Of a stretch of 64,000 bases of DNA, positions 1-12,642 are shown piece by piece. The notes beneath the pieces were generated by a model. The model saw only the letters and a list, made by a program, of their open reading frames with translations, was not told the DNA's origin and did no database searches. The stretch covers positions 1 through 64,000 of the forward strand of contig NW_006766918.1 of assembly GCF_000275845.1 (NCBI RefSeq). Direction: 5' to 3'. The stretch's first letter is position 1. The number at the start of each line of letters is the position of its first letter. The stretch is from Dichomitus squalens LYAD-421 SS1. Lineage: Eukaryota; Basidiomycota; Agaricomycetes; Polyporales; Polyporaceae. Both the position numbers and the translations under genes were made by a program.

Positions 1-870
1 ATTTGGGACTCTCTGCTCGTGTACTATAGCTATGCTTCCGGACTCTTCTGGTACTGTCTAGGACAATCCGTACTACTCCAGAACGGTCTAGACAGGTCTA
101 TGCCTTACTCATCTCTTACTCATCCTATGGTGCGATACGTCGCAATTCTTTCACCATCGTATTATTCATCGCACTATGGTACATGTGACTAACCACTCTT
201 CGATTAGTTATGGACACTTCTCTGTAGTATATAAGGACTTCAGATTGCGTCCTCCCTCTTCAGTCTTTCCTTACTGACTGAAGAGTGAGTACTTCGTTAC
301 CTTTACCTCTAACTTGTAGTTACTTACTTAACCTTTGTAGTCTTGCTTCGACTCTAGGTACAGTTCGTTGCTGCAATATAGTCTTTCCTTACTGACTGAA
401 GATCTTGCTTCGACTCTAGTCGGATCTAATCCTTGTCTTCACAGCCCCGAGTTTATCACAATGGTTCTTCACTTTACTCTGCTCCAGCAAAAAGACACTC
501 TATGGAGTTGAGGGTGAGCAACTTCGAGTTACGTGCAGGAGAGCTAAGCGGCCTAAGGCGCTAAGTCATTAAGGGACTGCACGGTTTACTGATGTCCATC
601 GACGCGCCATTCGGCTATCTCACCTATTGAAGCAGCAAGCGCCCGCCCGCCCTCCCGCCTCGCTTAGTATACAGCGTCGGTCGTCGTTCCGCCGCTCATT
701 GACCTCTCCTCAGCTCAGTTGCTGAGTTTGTATTCTAGCCATGGTGTACTGTTTTTTATGAGGTATATTCGCGCGGGGGAGAAGCTCAGGAAGGGGCCTC
801 TGGTCACATCAATCGTCCATCACAATTCAGGCGCCGGCTCAGGAGGGCGAGGAAAAAAAAAGTACAAGAA
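1..870. other. Gene-free left edge with short local repeats
   Basis: I see no convincing gene here. Two short direct repeats occur: a 22-bp block with a small palindrome (CAGT..ACTG type) near 262-283 and again near 380-401, and a 16-bp block near 342 and 405. The last 30 bases before the WD40 fragment contain a run of nine A residues. Confidence 0.4.
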
Positions 871-1452
871 TTGAGGGAGGCTTGTGGCATTTGGGATGTT
901 GTGTCCCGCACATACCTGGCACTTCGGTTTCCGCCAACTGGGGAGGGCGAGCATCCTGTCGCCGCCGCATTCAGTCCCTCGAGCACACACGTCGCAATTG
1001 GATATCGGACCCGGATGATCCACATTTGGGTCACGGCGACTGGACAGGAGCCTCTGCTCTTGAAAGCGCACCAACGCTGGGTGAACGATGTGCTATTCTC
1101 CCCGGACGGTCAACTGCTGCTCTCAGTGTCGAACGATACGACGGTGAAGATATGGAATGCGAGCACTGGTGTCCTGGTCCAGGCGCTTTACGGGCACCAG
1201 TGGGAGGTGTACAGTGCGTGCTTCTCCCCGTGTGGGAAGTATATCGCCTCTGCATCTTCTGACAAGACGGTGAAGCTATGGAGGACGAGCGATGGAGCAT
1301 GCTTGGCGACGCTCTCCGACCATAGCGATTTGGTCCAGAAAGTTACGTTTACTATTGGCGGGACAACGACAACGCTATGGTCTGCGGCGCACAATGGGAC
1401 TGTCTTGGGTCGTAGATTGCAGGATATCATTCCGAACGAATTCGGACTGTAG
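871..1452 (+). pseudogene. WD40-repeat protein, C-terminal fragment without a start
   Basis: The frame encodes about 190 residues with WD40 blade signatures (VLFSPDGQLLLSVSNDTTVKIW, cut here in the middle of a blade series, then CFSPCGKYIASASSDKTVKLW). It ends at a TAG at 1450-1452. The frame stays open upstream with no ATG in a sensible place, so the N-terminus is missing. The last roughly 170 residues align along their length with the C-terminus of the WD40 gene at 57.2-58.2 kb on the other strand; both end in a tail of the type WSAAHNGTVLGR..L..IIP. WD40 propellers are protein-binding scaffolds, and in Agaricomycetes this repeat type often forms the C-terminus of NACHT/NLR-like proteins, but no NACHT region is visible. 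I call it a truncated paralogue; a distant upstream exon to the left cannot be excluded. Confidence 0.6.
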
Positions 1453-2206
1453 ATGAAGGTGTATGGTAGACCGATGACCCTCTCGCTCACGGCACTCTAT
1501 GTAGCCTCGTTAAGTGATTCACACGACTCGGCCTATCATTGTCATAGAGGGCTGGTTCGTATGACTATATAGAATGAGTCTTGCCCAGGGTTGTTGACTT
1601 GCATAGACATGACAGTGGAAATGACAGGCTAGAGTTTTCTGAAAGGGAAAGTTGGAATGGGCTTCATTTGTCGAGCTTGCGAGTAGACAGTCGTCCACAT
1701 GTGCGCAGTGCCAATGCTGATTTGAAGTCGCAAGGCTCAACGGGCTTGAACCAGATACGGTGTCAGTCGCACGCACACCCCCGGCGTCGAACTTCGGTAG
1801 GGAGTGGTCGCGAGGTACGCCATGCGGCTGTGGCGTACATCGCCGGTCACGAAGCCGGGAATAGAATCTGGCTGACAGCGACTTCGATCTCCAGCACATT
1901 ACGGACGCTGTACAGGTAAGTGCACTTAAATGCACCGCCTGTCTAGAAAGAATGACAAGAATCGACACTCACCACGATGCCGTGCTCCGGCCTCCCGGAG
2001 CGCGGAGATGAACCATCGTGGAAGACGGAAAACAACAGCATGTAATCATAACAACACGTACATAAAACAACAGATCCAGCCTTGCAGCCCACAGAGACGT
2101 CAGGCCGCGCATATACACATAGCAGCATAGGATCGCGCAGCGCCGATGTGCCCGAATCGGAATCGGGGATCCAACACGCAAGGAAGACGCAAAAAGGTTG
2201 ACAGCG
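1453..2206. other. Intergenic, convergent 3' ends
   Basis: This stretch lies between the WD40 fragment (+) and the E2 gene (-), so it holds two 3' ends. The small open frames on both strands have no recognisable domain. I see nothing else that I can support. Confidence 0.3.
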
Positions 2207-3358
2207 TCACAGCCGCTTGAGCGCCTTCTTCCGCTTCTCGCCTCCGGTGCCGTTCGGGACTGCCGCACGCTTGATGGCCTTCGTGGCGGGGTTCGCGTGC
2301 AGTGCGACGGCGACGTTCGAATCTGCCGTGCCGAGCGGCGAGGGCGATACGTGCCGCTCCTTTGCCGAGGTGCTTTTCTCGGTCGGTAGAGCAGATGGAG
2401 ACGTCGAAGATGGATATGTATTTGGCGTCGATGGATGGAGAGGTTGAGACAAGGGCGGAGAGAATGACTTGAGGTTTGTCGACGCAGGTGGTGGCGGGGG
2501 AGTGGACGGTGCTGCTTTCGTCGCAGGTACTGGAGATGTGGTTGCAGGGGAAGCAGACGACGTGGAGGGGACGGGAGGAGGTGGGGTCGAGATTTGGGAT
2601 GAGGCCTCGGCGCTTGACGGGGTGTTGAATTCCGTGGGACGTATCTGAGCGCAGCCTTGAGGCCTCGTTCGAACACGCGTGAGGGGCTCCTAGACGTACC
2701 TTTGGTGTCGCATGCACGCTCGTGATGAGCCTCGCCCGCTCACAATAGCTGTTGTAATCCTCTAGTAGCAGCTTCCCAGCTTCCTCATCCAGCGCCGACT
2801 CGGGATTCGGATAGATGAGCAGACACTTCACCGTCACGAGGATGTGCCCAATCCCATAACTCGACTTCCAGTCCTTCTTGAGCGTGTTTACGCAGATCTC
2901 GCCCGCGGTCGAGACGTTCGGGTGGAAGATCTTCGTGGCGAACCAGCCTAATCACCGCAGCACGTGTCAGTATATGGAACTCTGACAAAGAACCCTCCCA
3001 TGGCGGGGCGCGTGCGTACACTTTGGCGGCGCTGCGGGGAACTCCTCCGTGAAGTTGAACCTAACCCTAAAGTAACCACCCGCGTACGGCGTGCCCTCTG
3101 CGACGAGGATGCGACGCGTCATCAGCGTGTCGGACAACACAGAGAGGTCGGGAGGGAGCGCACCTGGACCCTCGACGATGCCCGTCACGTCCAGCATGTT
3201 ATCCTCATTGACAACGATGCGTATGCCGTCAGGGGGGTTGGTTCGGAGCTCGCTTAGCTCGCGCATCAGGCGGCGGAGGACGGCGGGGGGAACAGACTAC
3301 AGGAGGCCTCGTCCTAGGTAAGCTAGGGCCCTGTACAGACGATCTGTAGACGTACCAT
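2207..3358 (-). CDS. UBE2S: Ubiquitin-conjugating enzyme E2, UBE2S type (APC/C chain elongation)
   Basis: Five exons read on the minus strand: 3358-3356 (only the ATG), 3296-3164, 3097-3020, 2947-2700 and 2644-2207. All junctions are GT/AG and in phase, giving 299 residues. The UBC fold is clear: NPPDGI, the [11 protein letters not shown] block, FPAAPPK, then KIFHPNV and GEIC with the active-site Cys near residue 90, and [12 protein letters not shown]. After the fold comes a roughly 140-residue Pro/Ser/Thr-rich linker. The protein ends in KKALKRL, matching the basic Leu-Arg tail by which animal UBE2S docks on the anaphase-promoting complex. UBE2S extends Lys11-linked ubiquitin chains on mitotic substrates. 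The linker makes it longer than the human enzyme (222 residues). The start was chosen because exon 2 begins [14 protein letters not shown], as in the family, and the splice acceptor before it leaves only the ATG exon. Confidence 0.9.
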
Positions 3359-3769
3359 TGGTACGAGAGCAGGAGGGGATGTGGTTAGGTGGTTGAAGTT
3401 GTTGGTCAGAAGTCAACCAGTGTGGCGCCCGATTTCATCTCCGACACGCCCGTCCCCTCCTGCAGCTGCGTCACTCGTGACCCAGTTGGTCACAACCTCT
3501 CTTCCTCCAGGGCGGAATGCTTGTCGGTCTGAGTCCGCTTGAAGTACCGGATTTCTACTCAATAACCCGAGTGTCGAGCAAGAAACTGCCACTCAAGTTT
3601 GGTCTCTTCAAGGAACCTCTTTCGGCTATCTGTGGGTTTTCCCAACAACTTATTGTGACACTCTTTCACAATAGTATTTCCGAGCGTGACGATAAGATCG
3701 GCTAGATCGTAAAATCCTCCTCCGTCAGTGCGACTCACAAGGGCCTTACTCACTTTTCTGTCCGCGACC
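3359..3769. promoter_or_regulatory. Divergent promoter region between UBE2S and ADE13
   Basis: About 410 bp separate the start codons of two genes that point away from each other. The segment must therefore hold both promoters. I see no obvious TATA box or strong motif. Confidence 0.5.
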
Positions 3770-5870
3770 ATGGAGGCCTTCGACACGTACCAGACACCGC
3801 TCTCAAGGTTACTGCCCTACACTCACTCACCCAAAGCAGCACCATCCTGACGGTTGCGTCAACCCAGCCGATATGCAAGCAAGGAGATGGCCCATCTCTT
3901 CTCCGCGGCCGTGAGCATCCGTTGTGCATGTCGTGTACATCGACTCTGACCACCAAGACCCGCCTCGTGGCACAGAACCGCTTCCATACATGGCGGAAGC
4001 TTTGGCTGAATCTCGCTATCGCGGAAAAGGAGCTCGGTCTGCCGGTCACGGACGAGGCCATCGAGCAGATGAAGGCGAACCTGGTGTGTCTCGCTCTCTT
4101 TCTTCCATGCGCGCCCCCGCCGGTCGACTCAGGCATCCCTTGCGCCTGTAGCACCTCGACGAGAAGCAGTTCGAGATCGCCGCCGCAGAGGAAAAGAAGC
4201 GACGCCACGATGTCATGGCGCACGTCCACACCTTCGGCCAGGTCGCACCCGCCGCCGCGGGCATCATCCAGTCAGTCCCTATCCCCCTGCGCCCCTCCAT
4301 GTTCTCATGCAGCACATCCATCTCCCCTGGATAGCTTGGGCGCGACGTCGTGCTATGTCACCGAGTACGCACCCATTCCAAATCTCCGAGAAACAAGAGC
4401 AGCCGAGCATGACATCCCGCATCCGATTCTAGCAACGCGGACCTGATCTTCATCCGCCAAGCACTGACGCTCCTCCTCGGGAAGCTCGCGGTCGTCATCG
4501 ACCGCTTCGCGAGCTTCGCGAACCAGTACCGCGACCTGCCCACCCTCGGGTTCACGCACTTCCAGCCCGCGCAGCTCACGACCGTTGGGAAGCGCGCGAC
4601 GCTTTGGCTGCAGGTATGGACTCCCGGATTATAGCCTAGTTTTTGACCAGTACTGATTCACGCGCGAGCAGGAGCTGCTATGGGACTTGCGGAACTTCAA
4701 GCGTGCTCGGGACGACCTCGGCTTCCGTGGCGTAAAGGGCACGACGGGCACGCAGGCGAGCTTCCTCGCCCTGTTCGACGGCGACCACGACAAGGTGCGT
4801 GTCTCACGGGCACCTTACGCTCTGCTGCATTTTCACGCCGCGCACGTCAGGTCGAGGAGCTCGACCGCAGAGTGACCGCCCTCTCGGGATTCACGTACGC
4901 CTACCCAGTCACCTCGCAAACTTACTCGCGCAAGATCGACGTCGACGTCCTCGCGCCGCTCGCCTCGTTCGGGGCGACCGCGCACAAGCTCGCGACGGAC
5001 CTCCGGCTGCTCGCGAACCTGAAGGAGGTCGAGGAGCCGTTCGAGGCGACGCAGATCGGGTCCTCCGCGATGGCCTACAAGCGCAACCCGATGCGCGCGG
5101 AGCGCATCTGCTCGCTCGCGCGCCACCTCATGACGCTGCAGCAGAACGCGCTGGCGACGGCGAGCGTGCAGTGGTTCGAGCGCACGCTGGACGACAGCGC
5201 GAACCGGCGCATCACGCTGCCCGAGGCGTTCCTCACCGCGGACATCGTGCTCACGACGCTGCAGAACGTGTCGGAGGGCCTGGTGGTGTACCCGAGGGTC
5301 ATCGCGCGGCGGATCGCGCAGGAGCTGCCGTTCATGGCGACGGAGAACATCATCATGGCGATCGTGAAGGCGGGCGGGGACCGCCAGGAGGCGCACGAGA
5401 AGATTCGGGTGCGTACGCCGTTCGTCTATGTCTATTTTCCTGGGGATACGCTCCGGGCGCAAGGCTCAGGCACGAGCATGCTCTCGTGGCCGCTGCAAAA
5501 TTGACCGTGCACTTCGCGAAGGACGCTCTGGGCCCACTGTTCGAATCTGTTCCTTCTCACTTCCGACGGCGTCCCCGAGCGAGCCTTTTTGACTGACCGT
5601 GGTCACGTCTGCCAGGTCCTCTCACACGAGGCCGCGCACCAAGTAAAGCAGCTCGGGCTGGACAACGACCTGATCGAGCGCGTGCGCAAGGACCCGTACT
5701 TTGACCCGATCAAGGATCAGCTCGACGCGCTGCTCGACCCGAAGACGTTCGTGGGGCGTGCCCCGGAGCAGGTGGACAGGTTCCTTGCGGAGTGGGTGCG
5801 ACCTGCGCTTGCGGACGCAGAGCTGCAGAGTGCGTTGGGGAAGGCGGGCAAGGCGGAGTTGAGCGTGTAG
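3770..5870 (+). CDS. ADE13: Adenylosuccinate lyase
   Basis: Nine exons: 3770-3807, 3868-3910, 3976-4083, 4152-4270, 4335-4364, 4433-4613, 4672-4794, 4851-5408 and 5616-5870. They join in phase to 484 residues, the usual family length. The enzyme cleaves SAICAR to AICAR and adenylosuccinate to AMP, each with release of fumarate, in cytosolic purine synthesis. Landmarks in order are [11 protein letters not shown] at the N-terminus, [39 protein letters not shown] near residue 105, THFQPAQ with a catalytic His near 155, [12 protein letters not shown], and the lyase signature [10 protein letters not shown] near 285. The acceptor of exon 3 was placed at 3975 because it alone restores the AANRFHTW spacing of the family. 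The last intron (207 bp) is much longer than the others. Confidence 0.95.
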
Positions 5871-7157
5871 AATTGTTTATCTGGGGTAAGTACGAAAAGA
5901 AAGGGGATGCTGCTTAGAGTCTATGCGACTCAGTTGAAAACGCTCATGTATCAGTCAGTCTGTAGACTAGAGTCGAAATCGCGCTATGTAGAAGTGTTGT
6001 ATGTGACGAAGCTGCAGAGAACGTTTACGATTTCACTGGCTACGTAGCATGCTGGGTAACCACGTATTCACGCAGTCGATTGATGGCGAAGCTCGCCAAG
6101 CTCTGTCGTGTAACTGCGCGTCTATTGTAAGTTGGTAACTGGGGCGCCCTCCGGCAGGAGTCGGGCGAAGGGCAAGGCTCAAGTCTATACATCCCGCAAA
6201 GCCCTTGAGTAGACTCGTTTTGCGCGTATCGATAACTGGATGGACAGTAGAGAAATTTTGGATCATAGTCGATCTACATTGCGCATGGAAAGGACTTTGC
6301 TGTAGGGGCCACTAAGGACTTAGAATAGAGTACTTAGCGTCGCTGACCCGACTCCGCGATTTTACACGACTGCACACTCGTGTTGTAACTGCAAAAGCGA
6401 ACGCGCGACTGCGTGCATGCGTGGCTACGTAGCCAAATGCGTGGAATTGTAGACTCTCTGAAGCTGCAGGAGTGGACATCGACACACTCCGGGGAGATAG
6501 GAGTACAGTAGGATCTGGCGATGATCGTCGCGTCTTCTTGCAGAAGTCAATACCTTGGAGGTCAAACACAGTCCTCCGAGTCAATGATAAAGAACGAGCG
6601 TTCCGACGAATGTCCACACTTTACCAGCGGTGGCCGGATCGTCGCTTTGGTTGCCGCGGCTCAGTAGATAGTAGGTCGTCCGAGTCGCAGGACGTGAGTG
6701 CGGGCGTATGCGGATAACCGCATGACCCTGGAGGAGAGGCAGAAGCGCTGGTGATTGGATACCCCGCACTTGGCCAGCGCGGGGGTGGGGCTGCCGACGA
6801 TGAGCCGGGGCTGGGTGTGTGGCCACCGCCAGGCCTCGTCCCGGGTCTCTCGTCCATTCAATATTTTAATGTCTGGTCACCAGTTCACGTCGTCTGCACG
6901 GGTTCGTGGGGCCAGCTGATATAACCAACATGCCTTGTTACGAGCCCTCTCTCCTCCCATCCCACACACCACCACCTGCAACGGCCCTTCAGCATCCCCT
7001 GCCAACGTTCCCCGTCCCCGCACGTTGACCCTCGCCCCCGTGCTCATCGTCATTATCTATCGTATCCTAGTCTAACACATTTAGACTACTTTGCCCGCAC
7101 TCAGGACGCTGTCTGTCTATCTATTGACGTAGACAAGCAAAATTCAACCAGCTCATC
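5871..7157. other. Intergenic, about 1.3 kb
   Basis: No open frame here has a recognisable domain and none links by splicing to a neighbour. The last 250 bp are C-rich and probably hold the promoter of the next gene. I see no RNA gene or repeat. Confidence 0.3.
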
Positions 7158-7821
7158 ATGGTCAGTATCCGCCATCTTTGATATCCTGTAGACCGGCAGA
7201 AGCTCACAGCGAACAACATACATTCCAGACGGTACATGACGACCACCGACGCGGCGACGACGCTCACCTTCTGAGCCTCCGCTTAGCATTAGGCACCATC
7301 CTCTCGCCCGTAAGTCCGCCTTCCCTGCATACTCCCCTCCATGCGTCCCTGCGCACCTGCTTGCGCACGGAGAGAGAACGTCCTTGACCTCCCAACCCCA
7401 GAAACGCCCTCAAATGACCCGCTCGAACACCACCTCGGGCACCGCCTCCCCCTCAAACCACTGCCCACACTCTGCGATCCCGCTCTCCCCCTCGCACTCG
7501 AACTCGGGCTCGCACCCTGCCCCGTCGCCCATTCCGCCCATCCCGAACCCGACCGTCGCGCACCCGCACCACGCGCACCACCACCCATTACGCACCGAGC
7601 ACCATCAGCCCCATCACAGCGGGAGCGAGCAACCTGTGATGCCCGGCGTGGAAACCGCGCACCTGCATCCCGCGCACGACCCGCACCCGCAGGCCCCCGA
7701 CGCCGTCGCGGGCGCGGGCGTGCCGGGGAACATGACCCCCGGGGCGCGCACGCACTTCCTCGAGGCGCTGCAGTCGAAGAGCAAGTCGTGGGACGCGATG
7801 ATCCACGGGTCGTGGGTGTGA
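7158..7821 (+). CDS. His/Pro-rich hypothetical protein
   Basis: The proposed structure is an ATG-only first exon (7158-7160) followed by GTCAGT, a second exon of about 85 bp from about 7229 to 7312, and a last exon from about 7403 to 7821. The junctions are in phase and give about 170 residues. The middle is low-complexity with many Pro, His and Ser (for example HPHHAHHHP). The last 30 residues are more ordered and end in ALQSKSKSWDAMIHGSWV, which looks like the conserved part. There is no signal peptide or membrane segment. I do not recognise the family. GC-rich codon use in the last exon favours a real gene; the two small upstream exons are less certain, and an alternative start at 7384 or 7414 is possible. 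Confidence 0.5.
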
Positions 7822-9056
7822 GGTCACCAGTTCGCGAGCGCGAGCGTGCTTCGTCTGCCTCCCCGGGCCGCTCCTTGTTTACGTCCCTCGCCTGCCTTCC
7901 GGACGTCTTGTTCTCTCATGACTGCGACTGTGAGTTCTCCGGTCACGCTCCGCGCCTCTCTCTTGCATCGCGTCGCGCGCGTCACTGCGCGCGGCGCACT
8001 CCTCGAGCTTCGTCGGGCGTACCGTACCTAGACGTTATCCCATCGTCCGATTCAAGCTCCTAGAGCGCCCAGGCCACCTCGGCTTGGGCCCAGTTTAGAG
8101 ACCGGGACATGCGCGTTCGCTATGTTGCCATACGATCTTATTCTACACGATCCCCGATCACGTCTGTGTTCTACGTCTTGCCATCCATCTATGTACTGTG
8201 CTCATATCCCTATTCCCTGTTGCTCTTGCGTTCTGTTGTTGCCCGTTGCGATGTCATACGCGAATGGCCCGGTGGACATGGGTCTTGCGCATGGACGTTA
8301 TGTTCGCGCGTTGGGCGCCACAGACTCACCGCGTGTATGCAGGTCCCAATGAGACGTTGTCTATACCATCGCTTTGTGCGTGTGGCTCTGAGGCATTGCT
8401 GGCTGGAGGTCGTCCTCGGCCTGTGGACGTGCTTTGGTGCAACACCATACCGCGCATACATTGTGGGCGGCGGCGTATGCTATCGTGCCGGACCCCATGG
8501 AGGTCATAGAACATGACATGTCCGGGATCCCACTCGTGCAAGCCCGGCAACTCGTACTACGGGAGATGGCTTGTCAAGTATAATGAGTAAGTCTCGGCTG
8601 CGGCGGGCGACAGCCTGGGGTTCCGGTTAGTGATCGTTCGTGTTAGTGATCTCACTTCCGCTGTTGACCGCCTCCACCCACGCGCGTGCGAGCGTGGAGT
8701 CCGTCGTCTCTCGGTACTATAGCTTCACTCCGAAGATTACATATTCTGTACTGACCTGGAGATAGCTTTCAATGGCCGTGGACAGCGCAGAATTGATGGT
8801 TGCGTCTCTCCAGGCAATCTCGCATCGTAAACTTCACATCATCCTAGCTAGTCATGAAGATGTACCGTAAGCCTTCACTTTGTAGTCTCTCTCAGCACTC
8901 CGAACGACCTAAATATATATGCGAATTATAGCAAGACGAGGCATGCGGCGCGGCCACAAAACCCCATGATACTCGAGAAAGTATACCCAACATGTGTGCA
9001 TTGCGAGCACCCTTTTCATTCTTCTCCTTTTGCAGTGAACGACGTCGGTTGAGAAC
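7822..9056. other. Intergenic before the array
   Basis: This stretch contains the probable 3' UTR of the His/Pro-rich gene. Several overlapping open frames at 8.1-8.55 kb look like chance frames of GC-rich DNA. There is no X segment in front of the first DUF6534 copy, unlike the other five. Confidence 0.35.
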
Positions 9057-11221
9057 TCAGACGCCTTCGTGCAAATTCGCACTGTCCCCATCTCTGACCT
9101 TGTACCGATCTATCGTCTGCTCAGCAGCAGGTGTCTGCCACTTTCCGATGTCGATCACGGGCCCGTCCGACCCCGAGGGCCCACGGAGAATGTCGAGCCT
9201 TGCTGAGGCTGGGAGGCGCACTGATTTCTGCTGGGGCGCACTGAGACCGAACGTGCCAAAGTCCCCGTCGCTCGAAGCGGTCGAGCTCATGAGAGAGCGG
9301 CGGGAGTTTAGGCTGTTGGACCTAAGTATGAGCTCTTCATCGCAGGCCAGCCTCGCACGTTCGTTGGAACATACACTGTGAGTACGGCGATGAAGTACAC
9401 TGCGTATGTGGTCAGTTACGAAGGGTGGACACCAGCAGAAACTTGTCATCTCACGTCTAACTGCGACCGTGTTGGCAGCGATGTATAGCATATTGTTTGG
9501 CTTGAGCGATTCCTGTGCATCGGGGAGGCTAGGAAAGAGGGACTCGTTGAACGCAGAGCATCAGAAAGGCACGCACAAGGATCAAAGTCAGCAGATTGAA
9601 TGCGCTGTTGTGGGCCCCGTCAACCTCTAATAAGAAGCGGTAAATTCGTGCTGTTCACCTTGTGAGTAACCCTGATGTGAAGCATATCTCAGATAGTGCT
9701 CGACTCATACTAATACATGACGGACGCGCCTGTATTGACTGTGTACACAAGCAGAATACTGAGCATGGAATTGGTCCTGTGATTCCTCCGCCCTTTCAGC
9801 TTCTGAATGAACATAAGCGTACCCAGTTCCACGCCCACCTCTTGAAAGGGGTCCGGTGCCGTATCAGAAACACAATAAGGGAGCTAGTGAGCATGATGTC
9901 GGCCGCCATTGCACAGCCCCAGGTCGAGGAACCAAGCCACTATGATGTAGGCTATATATATGACTTATGAACACGAGTAGAACTGACTCACGACCACCCG
10001 GCTAAAAGCAACAAATGTCGTCTTCGAGAAGCTATGGTAGTGAAGCGTTCAGCTGGGAAATCACCATATAACTCAGCGATAGCTTACGCTTCAACGGTAC
10101 ACGCTGTGGTGAATGATGCTCAGCAGACAAAGCAGACAAAACAATCCAGTGATACATACCTATAGCAAATCCTAAAGCGGCCTATCAAAGCGATAGCAAT
10201 ACATATAGGTCTCATACTACTTACCAGTGCCGGAAAGCATGAACAGAGTCTTTGTACAAAGTCAACACATGGACACAGAGAACGAAATGCTCGAACGCGT
10301 CTGACTCACAGCAGGGATAGCAACATACTGATACCCATATCCGACTGCAATAATCAGTATCAATAGAGCTGAGGATTCACTTGAGTAGTAAGTTTCGGGT
10401 CAGACATACGGAGATACACTCGGCGAATGTAGAACCTGTGGCGTTTTGTGCATGAATAAACACACATCATGGTTGTTCTGAGAGGATCAGAAACCCACGA
10501 TTGAACGACGGCGATGGTTGCTCCCTTGACAAGCAGCAACATGAGCTAGGCTTTCAGACTGCAATTGCTAGGGCCTACTGTAATCGGTACTAAGAGCTTA
10601 TCAGGAAGCGACAGAGATATGTAAGTCATGCACCACCCAATTGGAGAGAAAAGTCCATACCCGCACAGACCTGGGAAGTCATACCTTGAGTCATATGGTG
10701 GTTTATGGGAGGTTTGTATGCAACCTACCATACACCATAGAGAAGGGCAGGGGGATTGAAATAGTTTGCAACAAGGTAGTGATAGCTGATGAACTTCGGT
10801 CAGGTATAGTCAATGGTATGAAAGAGAGACTGTTTGTACCATGCATGCGAAGAAGTGACCGTGTAGGCAACATCTAGCAACCTTCAAACACCTCAATAAC
10901 TGAATGATCTGCAGGAGTAATGCTCACTTACGAGAGACAAAATATCTGTGATCAGCCGTGAGTATAGGCTACTCTTATACATGAGTTTAGTGGATTGTGA
11001 AACGTACCATCAGTTTAAGGAGGCGTGTATCACCGGTGTATGTGAGGAAATAATGGAGGGTTTGGTGAAGAGATAGGCCGTACAATCTGGCAAAGAGAAT
11101 TTAGCTGACCCTATTGATGCGGGGAAAATGTCGCTTACACGAGCCCGGTAAACGTCCCAATCAGCATGGCACCGAACGTGCTATTAAGTGAAGGCACAGG
11201 TGGAAGGGTAGCCAAGAGCAT
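9057..11221 (-). CDS. DUF6534 membrane protein, copy 1 (divergent)
   Basis: This is the leftmost and most divergent member of the array. The first exon reads from ATG 11221: MLLATLPPVPSLNSTFG.MLIGTFTGL, matching the exon-1 pattern PSLDNTFG..LIGTF.GL of the other copies. The last exon ends in the family pattern LNSRRSL followed by a polar tail containing DFGTFGL (stop 9057-9059). Between them lie several short exons that I could not all join. DUF6534 proteins are multi-pass membrane proteins of basidiomycetes with no known biochemical function. Because the copy is so diverged, some exons may be broken and it may be a pseudogene. Confidence 0.55.
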
Positions 11222-12636
11222 CTTTGAAGCGTCGGTGGACATAATTTGGGCGATACGACAAGAGGTGGGAGTCAGAGCACCCACTGGGGATGGGGTTGTA
11301 GTATGGGCAGCTATATATCGTCACTTCATCTTTGAGATATCTTGATATGATGCGCTGGGCTTCTCTATCAAGATGTGTAAAATTCTCCGTGGCCTTCAGC
11401 TGCATCTCAAGGCTTGGTAGGTGGCGAGGCTACTTGAGTAGAAACCGGGTGTCATACAAATGAACCCTCTTGTCGACCTCGTCAAAGGTACCACGTCAAG
11501 ATCACCTCAGATATGAGTGTTCTTACGGTTCGGAATCAAAACACCCCAGATAGATGCTGTAACAATAGTCCTGAATCGAAAACTCACTGACATCCGGCGT
11601 CTTTCCTCACCATGGGCTGTTCCCAAGATACCAAGCGGCTGTGATGCTGGGAAGCCAGTACGGCGCCCGTGAGCTGATGCACTCATCGCGTTCTCAGGCA
11701 TGCATCTTGTCATGATACGGTTCGGGGCGACTAATTCAATAATTGAGAACCATAGCCCACCGCGCGCGGTTGTCTGAAGGTTTTCGGCTTGTTTTACTAG
11801 CGGTATATGGGCGGCAGAAGAATACCAACGCATCCAAGCTGTCTCCGAAGGCGAGCGACACTCGTGTAAGTCTTGGAGGTTGCTTCTTACAACCACATAA
11901 CAGAAGCTCCGATATAAGCGTTGATTCTCAGCCAAGACTCTCCTCGAGCTATCCCACAGATTGCATCTCGGTGCTGTGAGTGGTCCCTGTTGTATCATAT
12001 GGACGACTTTTGCACTGAAAAACGGGCCGCGTCGCCGTTCAGCCTTACCTAACCCAACATAGACACCGGGGCATCTCAGACAGTTGCTGTTCAATGATAA
12101 ACTCATGGTCGGCTGTGGAGGTGTGAGAGACTTGTTGGCATTGCATCCGAGGAGTGCGAGACATAGCGGGCGACCAGGATGGCAGCCCTAGAATTTGTCC
12201 GCCCCGTCAATGCCTTCGAGAGGCCGCATTGATATTGTTTTGAGTTGCAACCTTATTCTGTAACGCTCTGCACTAGCTGCTACAGACCAAGTCCATCGGG
12301 CTAGGATGGAAAAGTCATTCGCAGCGTTACACAATATTATTGCGAGGCATTGCGTCCCCAGAGCTGCAGGAATTCGATGGTACTCTGCGGCTAGTACTGA
12401 GAGCGAGTGGTTCTTCGGGTAGTGGATGCACGACGCCAGACTTGCTCCCGTGCGAACATGCCCGCGGCAAGATAGCATGGGGGGCGGCCTCACCAAGAGT
12501 TTAATACATTGAAATCACAATTTCAGAGGTAGTACCATCCCGGAAGTGCGTAATGTGAGAGAGATGAGCCTCATCAAAATGGCGATGCCGGCGCGACACA
12601 ATTTGAGGGCGACTCCCACGTTGACGCTTACCAGGT
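11222..12636. other. Inter-unit DNA with two unrecognised minus-strand frames
   Basis: There are open frames of 199 codons (12106-11507) and 102 codons (12496-12188) on the minus strand. Their composition is uneven and no domain is recognisable. They could be chance frames or remains of a gene; I do not call them as genes. Confidence 0.25.
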
Positions 12637-12642
12637 CACGTG
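12637..12642. promoter_or_regulatory. CACGTG box before segment X1
   Basis: The palindromic E-box sits in the context GGTCACGTGG at the left edge of the first X segment. The same box occupies the same place in X2, X3 and X5. It is the type of site bound by bHLH factors; function here is inferred from position only. Confidence 0.4.

Noticed and set aside
4833..5462. 209-codon open frame on the minus strand
   Set aside because: It lies fully opposite exon 8 of adenylosuccinate lyase and consists of Arg/His/Val-rich filler.
4799..5596. 265-codon + strand frame inside ADE13
   Set aside because: Alternative frame of the lyase exon; Arg/Gly/Ala-rich with no domain.
6875..7837. A 12-bp direct repeat GGTCACCAGTTC flanking the His/Pro-rich gene
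   Set aside because: A 12-mer pair is expected many times by chance in 64 kb; no inverted ends or other mobile-element signs.
11507..12106. 199-codon minus-strand open frame
   Set aside because: No domain, odd composition, no splice partner. It may be chance; recorded only as part of inter-unit DNA.
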